In this document: piece after piece, positions 17,287 through 24,813 of the stretch | Position numbering within the stretch: position 1 is the first letter of the stretch | Layout of the letters: every line of letters starts with the position of its first letter | Assembly (NCBI RefSeq): GCF_000308755.1 | Contig: NZ_BAGF01000149.1 | Location: 1-64,000, forward strand | Origin: Nocardia pneumoniae NBRC 100136 | GTDB taxonomy: Bacteria; Actinomycetota; Actinomycetes; Mycobacteriales; Mycobacteriaceae | Direction: 5' to 3' | Length of the DNA: 64,000 bases | Translations under genes and position numbers: made by a program | The notes under the pieces: generated by a model | What the model was told of the DNA's origin: nothing | What the model saw: only the letters and a program-made list of their open reading frames with translations | The model's database searches: none

Positions 17287-17895
17287 TCACGTGGATACTG
17301 CTGCTGGGCAATCTGTTTTACCGGGAAGCAGTGTCTCGACGAGGAGCCGGGACCGGGTAGCGGGGCCGGTCGGGCCGAACGCCTGGGTCGTGGCGTAGAC
17401 GCCTTCCATGACGAGCATGAGCTGGTCGGCCAGGGCGGCCGGATCGGGGACGGGCGCGGTGGCGGCGAGTTCGTCGACCAGCGCGCGGAACTGGGTGCGG
17501 ACCCAGCTCTTCATGACGACGGCGTGCTTGTGGCTGAGCAGGTCGCGATCCGGGAACTCCCCGAGCGCGATGAGGAACGGGCACCCGCGACAGGATTCCG
17601 GACGGACCTGCTCGGCCAGTGCGTCGAACACGGCGAGGATGCGTTCGCGCGGTCCGTCGCCGCTGGCCGCGGCGGTGAACCACTCCCGGTAGTGGCGGTC
17701 CTCGCGCTCGAGATAGGCGGCGACGAGATCGTCCTTGGAGGAGAACAGCCGATACAGGGTGGGTGGCGCGACACCGGCCTCGGCCGCGACACGATCCACG
17801 CCGGTCGCGCGAATCCCCTGCTGATAGAACAGCTCCCGCGCGACGACCAGGATGTGATCCCTGGTCTCCGCGGCGGGTCGACGTTTCGCTTCCAC
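17287..17895 (-). CDS. TetR/AcrR-family repressor
   Basis: The product is 202 residues. The N-terminal helix-turn-helix is typical: TRDHILVVARELFYQQGI, then VDRVAAEAGVAPPTLYRLFSSK. The ligand domain carries a CRGCPF motif with two cysteines. It is divergent from an SDR gene, and the 65-base space between the two contains a 20-bp palindrome at 17922-17941 that is very likely its operator. So it probably represses the SDR gene and itself. Confidence 0.9.
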   Translation of the reverse strand: MEAKRRPAAETRDHILVVARELFYQQGIRATGVDRVAAEAGVAPPTLYRLFSSKDDLVAAYLEREDRHYREWFTAAASGDGPRERILAVFDALAEQVRPESCRGCPFLIALGEFPDRDLLSHKHAVVMKSWVRTQFRALVDELAATAPVPDPAALADQLMLVMEGVYATTQAFGPTGPATRSRLLVETLLPGKTDCPAAVST

Positions 17896-17921
17896 AGGCC
17901 TAGAGTAGCCCTCGGGACAAT

Positions 17922-17941
17922 GTTAGGGAACGTTACCTAAC
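17922..17941. promoter_or_regulatory. TetR operator palindrome
   Basis: GTTAGGGAACGTTACCTAAC reads as GTTAGG-N-AACGTT-N-CCTAAC, a 20-bp dyad with only the two N positions unpaired. It lies between the divergent TetR and SDR starts (17895 and 17961), where it would block both promoters. Confidence 0.75.
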
Positions 17942-17960
17942 AAGAGTGGAAGGGCGAAGT

Positions 17961-18734
17961 ATGACCGATCTGAACGGAAAGACCGCTTTGGTGACCGGCG
18001 CCTCGCGGGGCATCGGCCGCGCCATCGCCGAACGGCTGGCCGCCGACGGCGCGGAGGTGGCCGTGCACTACGGGACCAACAAGGACGCGGCGGAGGAGAC
18101 GGTGTCGGCGATCCGGCGCGCGGGCGGCCGGGCGTTCCCGGTGCGCGCCGAGCTGGGTGCCGAAGGCGATATCGACCAGCTGTTCGGCGAGCTGGCCGCG
18201 GGACTGGGTGATCGCCCGCTGGACATCCTGGTGAACAACGCCGCGATCATCGTCTACGACGCCACCATCGAGCACGCGACCCAGGAGCAGTTCGATCGGC
18301 TGTTCGCGGTCAACGTGCGGGCGCCGCTGTTCATCATCCAGCGGGCGCTGCCGCTGCTGCGGGACGGCGGGCGGATCGTGAACATCTCCTCCGGCGTCAC
18401 GTGGTTCGCCACGCCGGAAGTGGTCTACGGGATGACCAAGGGCGCGCTCAACGTGTTGGGCCGTTCGCTCGCGAACACGCTGGGGCCGCGCGGGATCACG
18501 GTGAACACGGTCTCGCCCGGCATCACCGATACCGAGATGAATTCCTGGCTGCACACCAACGAGGGCGCGATTTCCGGCGTCGCGAGCATGACCGCGCTGG
18601 AGCGGGTCGGCGCGGGCGCGGACATCGCCGACGCGGTGGCCTTCTTCGCTTCCGACGACGGTCGCTGGGTCACCGGTCAGACCCTGGAGGTGAACGGCGG
18701 CTTGTTCCTCGGGCCGCGAACGCCGTCCTGGTGA
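17961..18734 (+). CDS. Short-chain dehydrogenase/reductase
   Basis: The product is 257 residues from the ATG at 17961; a GTG five codons upstream is possible, but GAAGGGCGAAGT sits well as ribosome site for the ATG. It has the cofactor loop TGASRGIGR (12-20), NNAA, the catalytic serine at about 143, and Tyr156-Lys160 in YGMTK. The C-terminal VNGGLFLG is typical of classical SDRs. It likely uses NADPH (the basic residue after the loop and H37). The substrate is unknown; control by the divergent TetR is likely. Confidence 0.88.
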   Translation: MTDLNGKTALVTGASRGIGRAIAERLAADGAEVAVHYGTNKDAAEETVSAIRRAGGRAFPVRAELGAEGDIDQLFGELAAGLGDRPLDILVNNAAIIVYDATIEHATQEQFDRLFAVNVRAPLFIIQRALPLLRDGGRIVNISSGVTWFATPEVVYGMTKGALNVLGRSLANTLGPRGITVNTVSPGITDTEMNSWLHTNEGAISGVASMTALERVGAGADIADAVAFFASDDGRWVTGQTLEVNGGLFLGPRTPSW

Positions 18735-18818
18735 TCGCCGGACACGCGCGGGCGCGTACTCTCCGCGTCCGCGCCGCCCGGTCAGGGGGAGCGGCATGCC
18801 GGGAAAGTCGCCGACCGA

Positions 18819-19172
18819 TCAGCGCGCGGCCGCGCCGCCGCCGATACCGAGGTAGACCACCATCAAGACGAACAGGAACCAGCCCGCGCCCTGCCAGATC
18901 GGCCACGCCCGGCCGCGGCGCCACTGAAGGTAGGTTTCGACGAAAGCGCCGATCCCGCCGATCAGCAGGACGGCCGACGGTCCGATCACCACGGCGCTTT
19001 CCGCGGTCGTGTCGCACAGCAGCGTGTCCGCGTCCACGCATTCGCGCTCGGCTGCCCACAGCAGGATGAGCAGGAAGACCAGCGTGGCCGTCGCGAGGAC
19101 CGAGGCGACATAGCTCGCGGCGCGGCGGAACATCCGCGGATCGCGCCACCGCTTCTCGACATCGTCGACCAT
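18819..19172 (-). CDS. Small membrane protein, three helices
   Basis: The product is 117 residues from the ATG at 19172 (MVDDVEKRWRDP). Three hydrophobic segments are visible: YVASVLATATLVFLLILLW, VVIGPSAVLLIGGIGAF and GAGWFLFVLMVVYLGIGGG. The first loop has two cysteines (ERECVDADTLLCD) that could form a disulfide outside the cell. No family is recognised. Confidence 0.7.
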   Translation of the reverse strand: MVDDVEKRWRDPRMFRRAASYVASVLATATLVFLLILLWAAERECVDADTLLCDTTAESAVVIGPSAVLLIGGIGAFVETYLQWRRGRAWPIWQGAGWFLFVLMVVYLGIGGGAAAR

Positions 19173-19312
19173 CGTCACCTCGCCGCTATCGGCCCTTCGG
19201 TTCCTCGTCGTGATTGCCGGACGGCGACGACCCAAACGTCACCGCGCGGTGTTCGGCCACCCCTCGCTGTGGTCCATCCGCCGAGAGCAATCGCGCGGGG
19301 AATTCCGTGCGG

Positions 19313-19468
19313 TCAGCGCGGCGACGGATCCACGCGCCCCCCGTGTCGTTCGGTGGAGCGCAGCTCGAACCAATAAGCCGCGATAACGGTGGCGTAACCA
19401 GCCACCACAGCCGTGGCCGTGACGATCAGCAGCGTGATGAGAAGTCGAATCAAGAAAGCGGTGTGCAT
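19313..19468 (-). CDS. Very small membrane protein (51 residues)
   Basis: The ATG at 19468 follows GAGGGGAGGGCAC, a very strong ribosome site, which is the main reason to accept it. The protein is one or two membrane helices (FLIRLLITLLIVTATAVVAGYATVIAAYWF) and a short polar tail (STERHGGRVDPSPR). It resembles the 50-residue protein at 22400-22552 in layout. The function is unknown. Confidence 0.6.
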   Translation of the reverse strand: MHTAFLIRLLITLLIVTATAVVAGYATVIAAYWFELRSTERHGGRVDPSPR

Positions 19469-19741
19469 TGTGCCCTCCCCTCGGTCACGGTGGGGTCGGC
19501 GCCGCACTGCGCCGACATGATGTCAGCCCCTGCACCTAGTGAAATCCTAATGGCGGCAGCCTCGCTCGGCACGGCGCGGACGCTGTGACTCCCGTCATGC
19601 GCGCTCCGGTGTGTCGCGGGGAATACACCACCGCGATACGTTCTAATCGATCTTGTCACGAGTTTGCCGCTCAGCAGCTCCGCTCTTTCTCTCGAATTTG
19701 TCTCCGGCATCACCATCGGCATGCGAAAAAGGAGCACGAAC

Positions 19742-20026
19742 GTGAGCATGATTCTGGCCGCGCTACACGACACCGTGATGGCGCAGTTCGATAATCCAAC
19801 TCCGGAAGAACCGCCGATGGCGGACAAGCTGATGCAGTTGGGCCGCTACTTCACCTGGCTTGTCCAGCTCTCCGGCATCACGGCGATCACATACGGGGGT
19901 GGCAGGTTCGCGTGGGAGAAGTGGAACGGCGGCACCCTCCAGTCGCCCAAGATGGTCGCCAGCGCGATGGCGGGCGGCGCGGTGGCGACCAGTGCGGGCA
20001 CGATCATGAATGCCATCGTCGGCTGA
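19742..20026 (+). CDS. Small two-helix membrane protein, pilin-like layout
   Basis: The product is 94 residues from the GTG at 19742, after AAAAAGGAGC. It has an amphipathic N-terminus (MSMILAALHDTVMAQFDNP), then YFTWLVQLSGITAITYGGG as one hydrophobic segment and MVASAMAGGAVATSAGTIMNAIVG as another, rich in small residues. The layout resembles VirB2/TrbC-type or similar small integral proteins found near conjugation genes, but no such genes are nearby, so I do not assign a function. A hairpin follows at 20049-20079. Confidence 0.65.
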   Translation: MSMILAALHDTVMAQFDNPTPEEPPMADKLMQLGRYFTWLVQLSGITAITYGGGRFAWEKWNGGTLQSPKMVASAMAGGAVATSAGTIMNAIVG

Positions 20027-20048
20027 CGCGCAGTCCTCCACTCGTGAC

Positions 20049-20079
20049 GACCGGCTCGACGGGTTTTGTCGGGCCGGTT
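20049..20079. terminator. Hairpin terminator
   Basis: ACCGGCTCGAC at 20050-20060 pairs with GTCGGGCCGGT at 20068-20078 with one G-T wobble; the loop is GGGTTTT. It follows the small two-helix protein gene by 23 bases. The next gene starts at 20187. Confidence 0.65.
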
Positions 20080-20186
20080 CTTCGTGTGGTGGTGGACAAA
20101 CCGCCCGGCGGCGCCCAGAGTCGTTCCCGACGGCGCGACAGTAGCCGCACCCGGCAGCCGCCGATCTCGCACGGAAGGTAGTCATC

Positions 20187-20738
20187 ATGGGCACCATCGC
20201 AGTTCACGAGTTCATCGCACTCGACGGCGTGTACGAGAATCCGTCCTGGACGTTCGAATACGGATTCGATCCGAAGATGGGTGCGACGCTCGGCGCGATC
20301 ACCTCCGCGTCGAAGGCCATCCTGCTCGGCCGCATCACGTTCGAGATGTTCGCCCCGGCGTGGTCGACCCGCACGGTGGAGGACGACCCGGGTGCGCCGT
20401 TCTTCAACGACACGACGAAGTACGTCGTCGGTGCGAACGAACCCCAGGTGGAATGGGCCAACAGTACCCGCATCGGCGTCTACGACCCGGAGGTCATCCG
20501 CAAGCTCAAAGACGAGATCGACGGCGCCATCTACATCAGCGGCAGCGGCACGCTGGTGCGGGCGCTGTTGGATGACGGTCTGATCGACGACCTGCACCTG
20601 TTCGTGTACCCGATCGCGCTCGGCAAGGGCAAGCGGCTGTGGAGCGACGGCGCCGACGCGACCAAGCTCGTGTTGAAGGAACACGAGGTCTACGACAACG
20701 GCGTCGTCCACCTCGACTACGGCCCGGCTCGGGCCTGA
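20187..20738 (+). CDS. Dihydrofolate reductase family protein (RibD C-terminal fold)
   Basis: The product is 183 residues from an ATG after GGAAGGTAG. The N-terminus HEFIALDGVYENP, the segment KAILLGRITFEMF, and ISGSGTLVRALLDDGLIDDL with the ending YDNGVVHLDYG are typical of the RibD_C/YyaP-like group. These proteins bind NADPH and reduce uncharacterised substrates. It is single and not near riboflavin genes. Confidence 0.88.
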   Translation: MGTIAVHEFIALDGVYENPSWTFEYGFDPKMGATLGAITSASKAILLGRITFEMFAPAWSTRTVEDDPGAPFFNDTTKYVVGANEPQVEWANSTRIGVYDPEVIRKLKDEIDGAIYISGSGTLVRALLDDGLIDDLHLFVYPIALGKGKRLWSDGADATKLVLKEHEVYDNGVVHLDYGPARA

Positions 20739-20788
20739 CCGCACGCCGCTGGGCGATCCTCGCCGACCGCCCGGCGAAACGCCATCGA

Positions 20789-21208
20789 TCACTCGGGCGG
20801 TGCGGCGTGGCGGATTTCGTCCGCCACCGAGCCACCCGCGACATCGGCCGCGACGCCGAGCTCCTCTTCGTAGCTGTGCTCGACGGGCACCTCGTCGCTG
20901 TCGCACGTGATGTCCCTCAGTTTGCCCGTCTGCCCCGTTCCCGGCTCCCGGTCGGGGTCGATATCGGGCTCCTCCTCGGCGAGCCGATCTCCGATCGGTC
21001 GAGGATGGGCTTCCTCCCAGTGCGTCATGCCGTACCGGGTGGCTCCCGACCAGTGCTCGGGCGGGTCCATTCCGGCCTCCAGCGGATCGGAACGCAGCCG
21101 GTCCTCGTCGAGATCCTCCGCGCTGCTGAGCGCGGCCGGATCGGATTCGGCCGAGTCGGGCGCGCCCGTGTCCTGTGGCGGGTCATAGGTGTCTTTCGGT
21201 TCGGTCAT
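20789..21208 (-). CDS. DUF5709-family acidic protein
   Basis: The product is 139 residues from the ATG at 21208, following GGAGAGG. It is very acidic and has the family core LDEDRLRSDPLEAGMDPPEHW and GDRLAEEEPDIDPDREPG. DUF5709 proteins occur widely in mycolic actinobacteria. Their role is unknown, though they are often near stress-type genes; here a hemerythrin and a PP2C phosphatase are close. Confidence 0.85.
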   Translation of the reverse strand: MTEPKDTYDPPQDTGAPDSAESDPAALSSAEDLDEDRLRSDPLEAGMDPPEHWSGATRYGMTHWEEAHPRPIGDRLAEEEPDIDPDREPGTGQTGKLRDITCDSDEVPVEHSYEEELGVAADVAGGSVADEIRHAAPPE

Positions 21209-21389
21209 TGCCGACTCCTCTCCTGCATCGAGCGACTTCCCTTCGTCGCCGACCCCAAACACCGCAGGTGAGCCGCCGGATCTTCGTCGTCGCACCCGGC
21301 CGGTGGTATTCGCCACAGCGACATCGCGACGATCGGCGCCGAAAGCGGGTATGCGACTCCCCGACGCAAGCCGACCGAAGGAGGATGTC

Positions 21390-21536
21390 ATGTCCGTTTC
21401 GGCCTCGCGCCCGCCGTACCGCGCCGGTCGACGCCGTCATCGCGGCGATTCCGATGCGGAGGGTTCTATCCGTCTCACCGTGGCGGCATGGGTGCTGGTG
21501 TTGTGTGTGCTGAGTGTCGCTCTGGTTCTGCTGTGA
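21390..21536 (+). CDS. Very small membrane protein (48 residues)
   Basis: GAAGGAGGATGTC directly precedes the ATG at 21390 and is a near-ideal ribosome site. The N-terminal half is basic (SRPPYRAGRRRHRGDSD) and the C-terminal half is one membrane helix (LTVAAWVLVLCVLSVALVLL). The stop is followed by a strong hairpin at 21547. The function is unknown. Confidence 0.65.
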   Translation: MSVSASRPPYRAGRRRHRGDSDAEGSIRLTVAAWVLVLCVLSVALVLL

Positions 21537-21546
21537 GATAGGAGAG

Positions 21547-21590
21547 CGCGGCGCCGGGATCGCCCTGATCAGGCGAAGCCCGGCGCCGCG
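21547..21590. terminator. Bidirectional terminator hairpin between converging genes
   Basis: CGCGGCGCCGGG (21547-21558) and CCCGGCGCCGCG (21579-21590) are exact reverse complements. The loop holds a second dyad (TCGCC...GGCGA). It lies 10 bases after the small membrane protein and 19 bases after the end of the leftward hemerythrin gene, so it can stop both transcripts. Confidence 0.85.
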
Positions 21591-21609
21591 GCGTCGAACG
21601 GGGACTTGC

Positions 21610-22170
21610 TCAGCGTGGCTTGCTGATCATGTCCTTGGCACGGTCCATCATCGCCGCGAACGGGCCGACGAGAGCGTTGGCCGTGGCCGACTCGACACCG
21701 GGGTGGGGGCGGGTCGGTGCCATTGCTTCGGCGAGTTCGACTGTGCTGCGCATCCGCTTCAGGGAATCGGGGTCCATTTCTTGGCGCAGACGGTTGAACT
21801 CCTCGGTTTCCTCGTGCTCAGCGTGCGCCACCACGGCTTTGCGCAAGCCCTCCAGCTTGACCTCGAACTCGACCGAGCCGATGTCGAGGTCTTCGAGGTC
21901 CGCCAGCTGCTTCTTCGCCTTGTTCTCCTCGTCCAGGCGTGCCTCGACGATGCCAGCGCCGTCGCCGATCTCCCGGCGTGCGCGCGGGTGGATGATCTCC
22001 TCCTCGGCGGTCTCGTGCACCGCGAGGAGCCGTCGCAGCTCGTAGAACTTCTTCTCGCGCTCCTTGACGTCGGATGCCTGAGCGGTTTCGGCGAACAGCT
22101 GCCGGATCCGTCCGTGTTGCTGGACCAGGAAGTCGACGGCGTCCGAGGTCGAGTTGATCGTTGCAGGCAT
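21610..22170 (-). CDS. Hemerythrin (HHE-domain) protein
   Basis: The product is 186 residues after GGAAGGAGAAC. The HHE iron ligands are visible: H19 in QQHGRIRQLF, H52 and E56 in VHETAEEE, H61 in IIHPR, and the pair in VAHAEHEETEEF. Such proteins bind a di-iron centre and oxygen or react with oxidants. In mycobacteria and relatives they are often controlled by SigB or SigF and counted as stress proteins. It is alone on its strand. Confidence 0.88.
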   Translation of the reverse strand: MPATINSTSDAVDFLVQQHGRIRQLFAETAQASDVKEREKKFYELRRLLAVHETAEEEIIHPRARREIGDGAGIVEARLDEENKAKKQLADLEDLDIGSVEFEVKLEGLRKAVVAHAEHEETEEFNRLRQEMDPDSLKRMRSTVELAEAMAPTRPHPGVESATANALVGPFAAMMDRAKDMISKPR

Positions 22171-22399
22171 GCTTGTTCTCCTTCCAGGATGGCCGCTCCA
22201 TTTCGCCGTTGACCAGGGAGGCAGCCAGCGGCGACCGATGCGGTACAGGCGCCTTCGCAGTGCGCATTCCCGCGCTGCTGCCTACGAAACCGGCGTCTCG
22301 GCGTGCATCGAATGTCGAATGGTGGGTATGCGCGGCCATGACGGTGCTGTCGTGTGCGCACCGGTGCGACCTATCCGATCGCGTGGTCCGGGAGGGCTT

Positions 22400-22552
22400 G
22401 TGTCTTCGTTCGTTTCGTTTCTCACGCTCATGCTCATCCTGCCCGGCTTGGCGGCGGCCGCGGCGTATGCCACGGTGGCGGTGAGTGTGTGGCTCGAGGG
22501 TCGCCACACGGCAGGTGACTCGGCCGAAAGCGGGGCTGCCGATGTGCCATGA
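22400..22552 (+). CDS. Very small membrane protein (50 residues)
   Basis: A GTG at 22400 follows GGGAGGG. One long membrane segment (FLTLMLILPGLAAAAAYATVAVSVWL) is followed by EGRHTAGDSAESG. The layout and the sequence AAAYATVAVSVWLE recall the small protein at 19313-19468 (AGYATVIAAYWFE), so the two may be distant paralogues. Confidence 0.5.
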   Translation: MSSFVSFLTLMLILPGLAAAAAYATVAVSVWLEGRHTAGDSAESGAADVP

Positions 22553-22745
22553 AACCGGGTCGACCCGGTGGATCGGGACACCGGCAATCGGTCAGATGAC
22601 CATGCCGTGTGTCCGCACGTCGTGACCCGATTGTTGACTGATTCTCAGCAGTTACACGGGGGCCTCTGGCGAAGCGCACGGATTGGGCCGGTGTCCTGAA
22701 AGGGTGCGCCGATCGGCCGCAGCGTCCACAGCCCGAGGAGAGGCC

Positions 22746-23519
22746 ATGCATTCCGCCACCACCCCGAGCATGCCGCGGATCCGGACCCTCGGGCTCGGCA
22801 ACGCGCACTGGGGTTCGGTGAGTCGGCGCGGAGCTCGGTCGATCAACGCGGACGCGGTGGTCGTCGAGACGGACACGGTGACGGGCGTGACGGCGTTCGC
22901 GGTCGCCGATGGTGTCGGGGACCATCTCTTGGCCGCGAAGGCGGCGCGCACGGCGGCCTCCGTGGCGGCACGGGTCGGGGCACGTCACGGAGGCCGTGCG
23001 GGAATACTTGCGGCGCAACGCGAATTGCGGCAGGCCGTACCGGAGCCTTCGGCCGACAGTGTGCTGGTCGTCGCGGTGCTGCCCGCCGAGTGCAAGCCCG
23101 AGGGGCCCTGCGAGGTGGCCTGGGTCGGTGACTGTCGCGCGTACCGGTGGAACGGGCGCGTGCTGCACCAGATCACCACCGACCACACCGTCGAGGAGTT
23201 GTACCGCGCCCGCGGGCTCGTTCCCGCGCCACGGACCGGTCATCTCGTCACCACGTCGGTGCGCACCGTGCGACCGGACGAGATCGGCTACGCGGTAACC
23301 GGATCGAGCACGGGCAGACTGCTGCTGAGCACCGACGGAGTGCACAAGAAACTCGGCATCGCCACGATCAAAGCCCTACTGGCAGAAGGCGGCACGGTCG
23401 AAACCATCGCGAACACGCTGGTCGACACCGCACTCCGTGCCGGAGGAACCGACAACACCACCGCGGTTGTCGTGGACATACCGTCCCGCATGGTCGAGGA
23501 GAGCGGCGCGAACAGCTGA
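22746..23519 (+). CDS. PP2C-type serine/threonine phosphatase
   Basis: The product is 257 residues from the ATG at 22746 after GAGGAGAGGCC. The PP2C metal and phosphate residues are seen in order: SRRGARSINADA, FAVADGVGDHLLA, AWVGDCRAYRW, LLSTDGVHKKLG and GGTDNTTAVVVD. It is soluble and single-domain, shorter than PstP, without a membrane anchor. It likely dephosphorylates a partner of a serine/threonine kinase outside this window. Confidence 0.9.
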   Translation: MHSATTPSMPRIRTLGLGNAHWGSVSRRGARSINADAVVVETDTVTGVTAFAVADGVGDHLLAAKAARTAASVAARVGARHGGRAGILAAQRELRQAVPEPSADSVLVVAVLPAECKPEGPCEVAWVGDCRAYRWNGRVLHQITTDHTVEELYRARGLVPAPRTGHLVTTSVRTVRPDEIGYAVTGSSTGRLLLSTDGVHKKLGIATIKALLAEGGTVETIANTLVDTALRAGGTDNTTAVVVDIPSRMVEESGANS

Positions 23520-23619
23520 CGTGCGTCATGCCGGACTCGCCGGAACGGTGACCGATACCACGTCGGCCTGGGTGATGTGATCAGCAGCGGAGCAGCGGCA
23601 TTTCAGTACGCTGACGCAG

Positions 23620-24474
23620 GTGTCCGAACCTGTGCCACTGACGCGGCTCCTCGATGACGCGGGATTGCTCTCGCTCGAGCATCGCCTCCATCTCGAAGAA
23701 GTGCTGGGCGAGCACGAGTGGCACGCGGATCTGGACGGACGGCGGCTGGAATTCGTCGGCGAAGCGGGCTCGTTCGTGTGCACCAAGGTCCACCTGATCG
23801 GCACGGCCGACGCCGAGTCGTGGTTGTGGGGCTGGGCCAATCCGTGGGGCTACCCGCCGTCGCTGCTGAAGGCCGCGGAGACGGTGCGGGAGTTCGGTTT
23901 TCGGTATCGCGTCGCCGAATTGTGCTCGGCGGAGCTGCCTGTCGCTCTCGCCGGTGCCGCGCCGGAGCCGCACCAGGTCGCCGGGCTGCTGGCGGACGCC
24001 GCGAAGATCGTCTGTGGGCGCTGGAGTTCCTACTGCGGTGTCACCGACGGCACCTGCGTGGCGTTCCTCGTCGAACATCCGGCGTTCCTGCTGCCGCCGC
24101 CCACCGCGTCGAGCCTTGCGCGCGTACTGGCCTTCGGTGTCGGTGCGCTGCCGCTGAGCGACCATCGACGCGCCGTGCACAGCTATCTGACCAGGCGGGG
24201 ACTGCACACCGGATTCCTCGATGACTACCGGTGGCTCGAATTCAGCGGCGACGGCGTAGCGGGCGACATCGAATTCGACGACGGCGGGCAGGTCGCGAGC
24301 GTCGACGTTCGCGTGGACCTGGATCGGAGCGAGCCGCCGTCCGAGCCGAAACCCTTATCGCCGCAGTCGTGCCGCGCATCGGTGTCGCGCGGTCTGCGGC
24401 AGGCGACTGGTCATCCGGGACATGCGCCAGGATCGCGGATCACGGACCTGGATCTGGACCCGCCCCGCCGCTGA
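23620..24474 (+). CDS. DUF6882-type hypothetical protein
   Basis: The product is 284 residues from a GTG. The segment ESWLWGWANPWGYPPSLLKAAE and the following FRYRVAELCSAELPV are characteristic of DUF6882-like proteins, soluble and of unknown function. There is no ribosome site; TACGCT at 23607-23612 is a good -10 box seven bases before the GTG, so the transcript may be leaderless. The C-terminal 50 residues are polar and low in conservation-type features. Confidence 0.7.
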   Translation: MSEPVPLTRLLDDAGLLSLEHRLHLEEVLGEHEWHADLDGRRLEFVGEAGSFVCTKVHLIGTADAESWLWGWANPWGYPPSLLKAAETVREFGFRYRVAELCSAELPVALAGAAPEPHQVAGLLADAAKIVCGRWSSYCGVTDGTCVAFLVEHPAFLLPPPTASSLARVLAFGVGALPLSDHRRAVHSYLTRRGLHTGFLDDYRWLEFSGDGVAGDIEFDDGGQVASVDVRVDLDRSEPPSEPKPLSPQSCRASVSRGLRQATGHPGHAPGSRITDLDLDPPRR

Positions 24475-24737
24475 CCGGCCCAGCGCGGCGAGCGCCGGGC
24501 GTGATCGTGTTCATCGGTCCGCGCCCGAGCAGGTGCCGTCCTCATGGTGCGCGCCCTCTCGCGGCTCTTTCGGCGCTGATCGTCGTGGGATCGACGCGGG
24601 CGAGCTTCCATCACTGCCCACGTCGAGTCGACAGTCTTCTTGGTGTGGGGCGGCAGCTGCCGGTTGGCGCCGTGCACGGCCGGTTGCGCTGCTATGTGTC
24701 TGTCTATTCTGTGCAATCTGCGTAGATCGCAACTGAT
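24475..24737. other. Intergenic region before the GMC oxidoreductase operators
   Basis: No gene is supported. GC content falls towards the 3' end, where promoter and operator elements for the following gene begin. Confidence 0.45.
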
Positions 24738-24775
24738 AAATCGCCGATTTGTAATCGATGATTCACATGATGTGA
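24738..24775. promoter_or_regulatory. Two palindromes upstream of the alcohol oxidase
   Basis: AAATCGCCGATTT (24738-24750) and TCACATGATGTGA (24763-24775) are each perfect 6-1-6 dyads, only 12 bases apart, in an AT-richer stretch starting 76 bases before the oxidase start. They are likely binding sites for one or two regulators. Which regulators is unknown; no regulator gene is adjacent. Confidence 0.5.
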
Positions 24776-24813
24776 TACAACGCTACCAGCGGACACGGAG
24801 GGTACTGCTCGAT

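Noticed and set aside
19742..20026. Conjugative pilin (VirB2/TrbC) call for the two-helix protein
   Set aside because: Only the hydrophobic layout fits; no conjugation, replication or integration genes are nearby.
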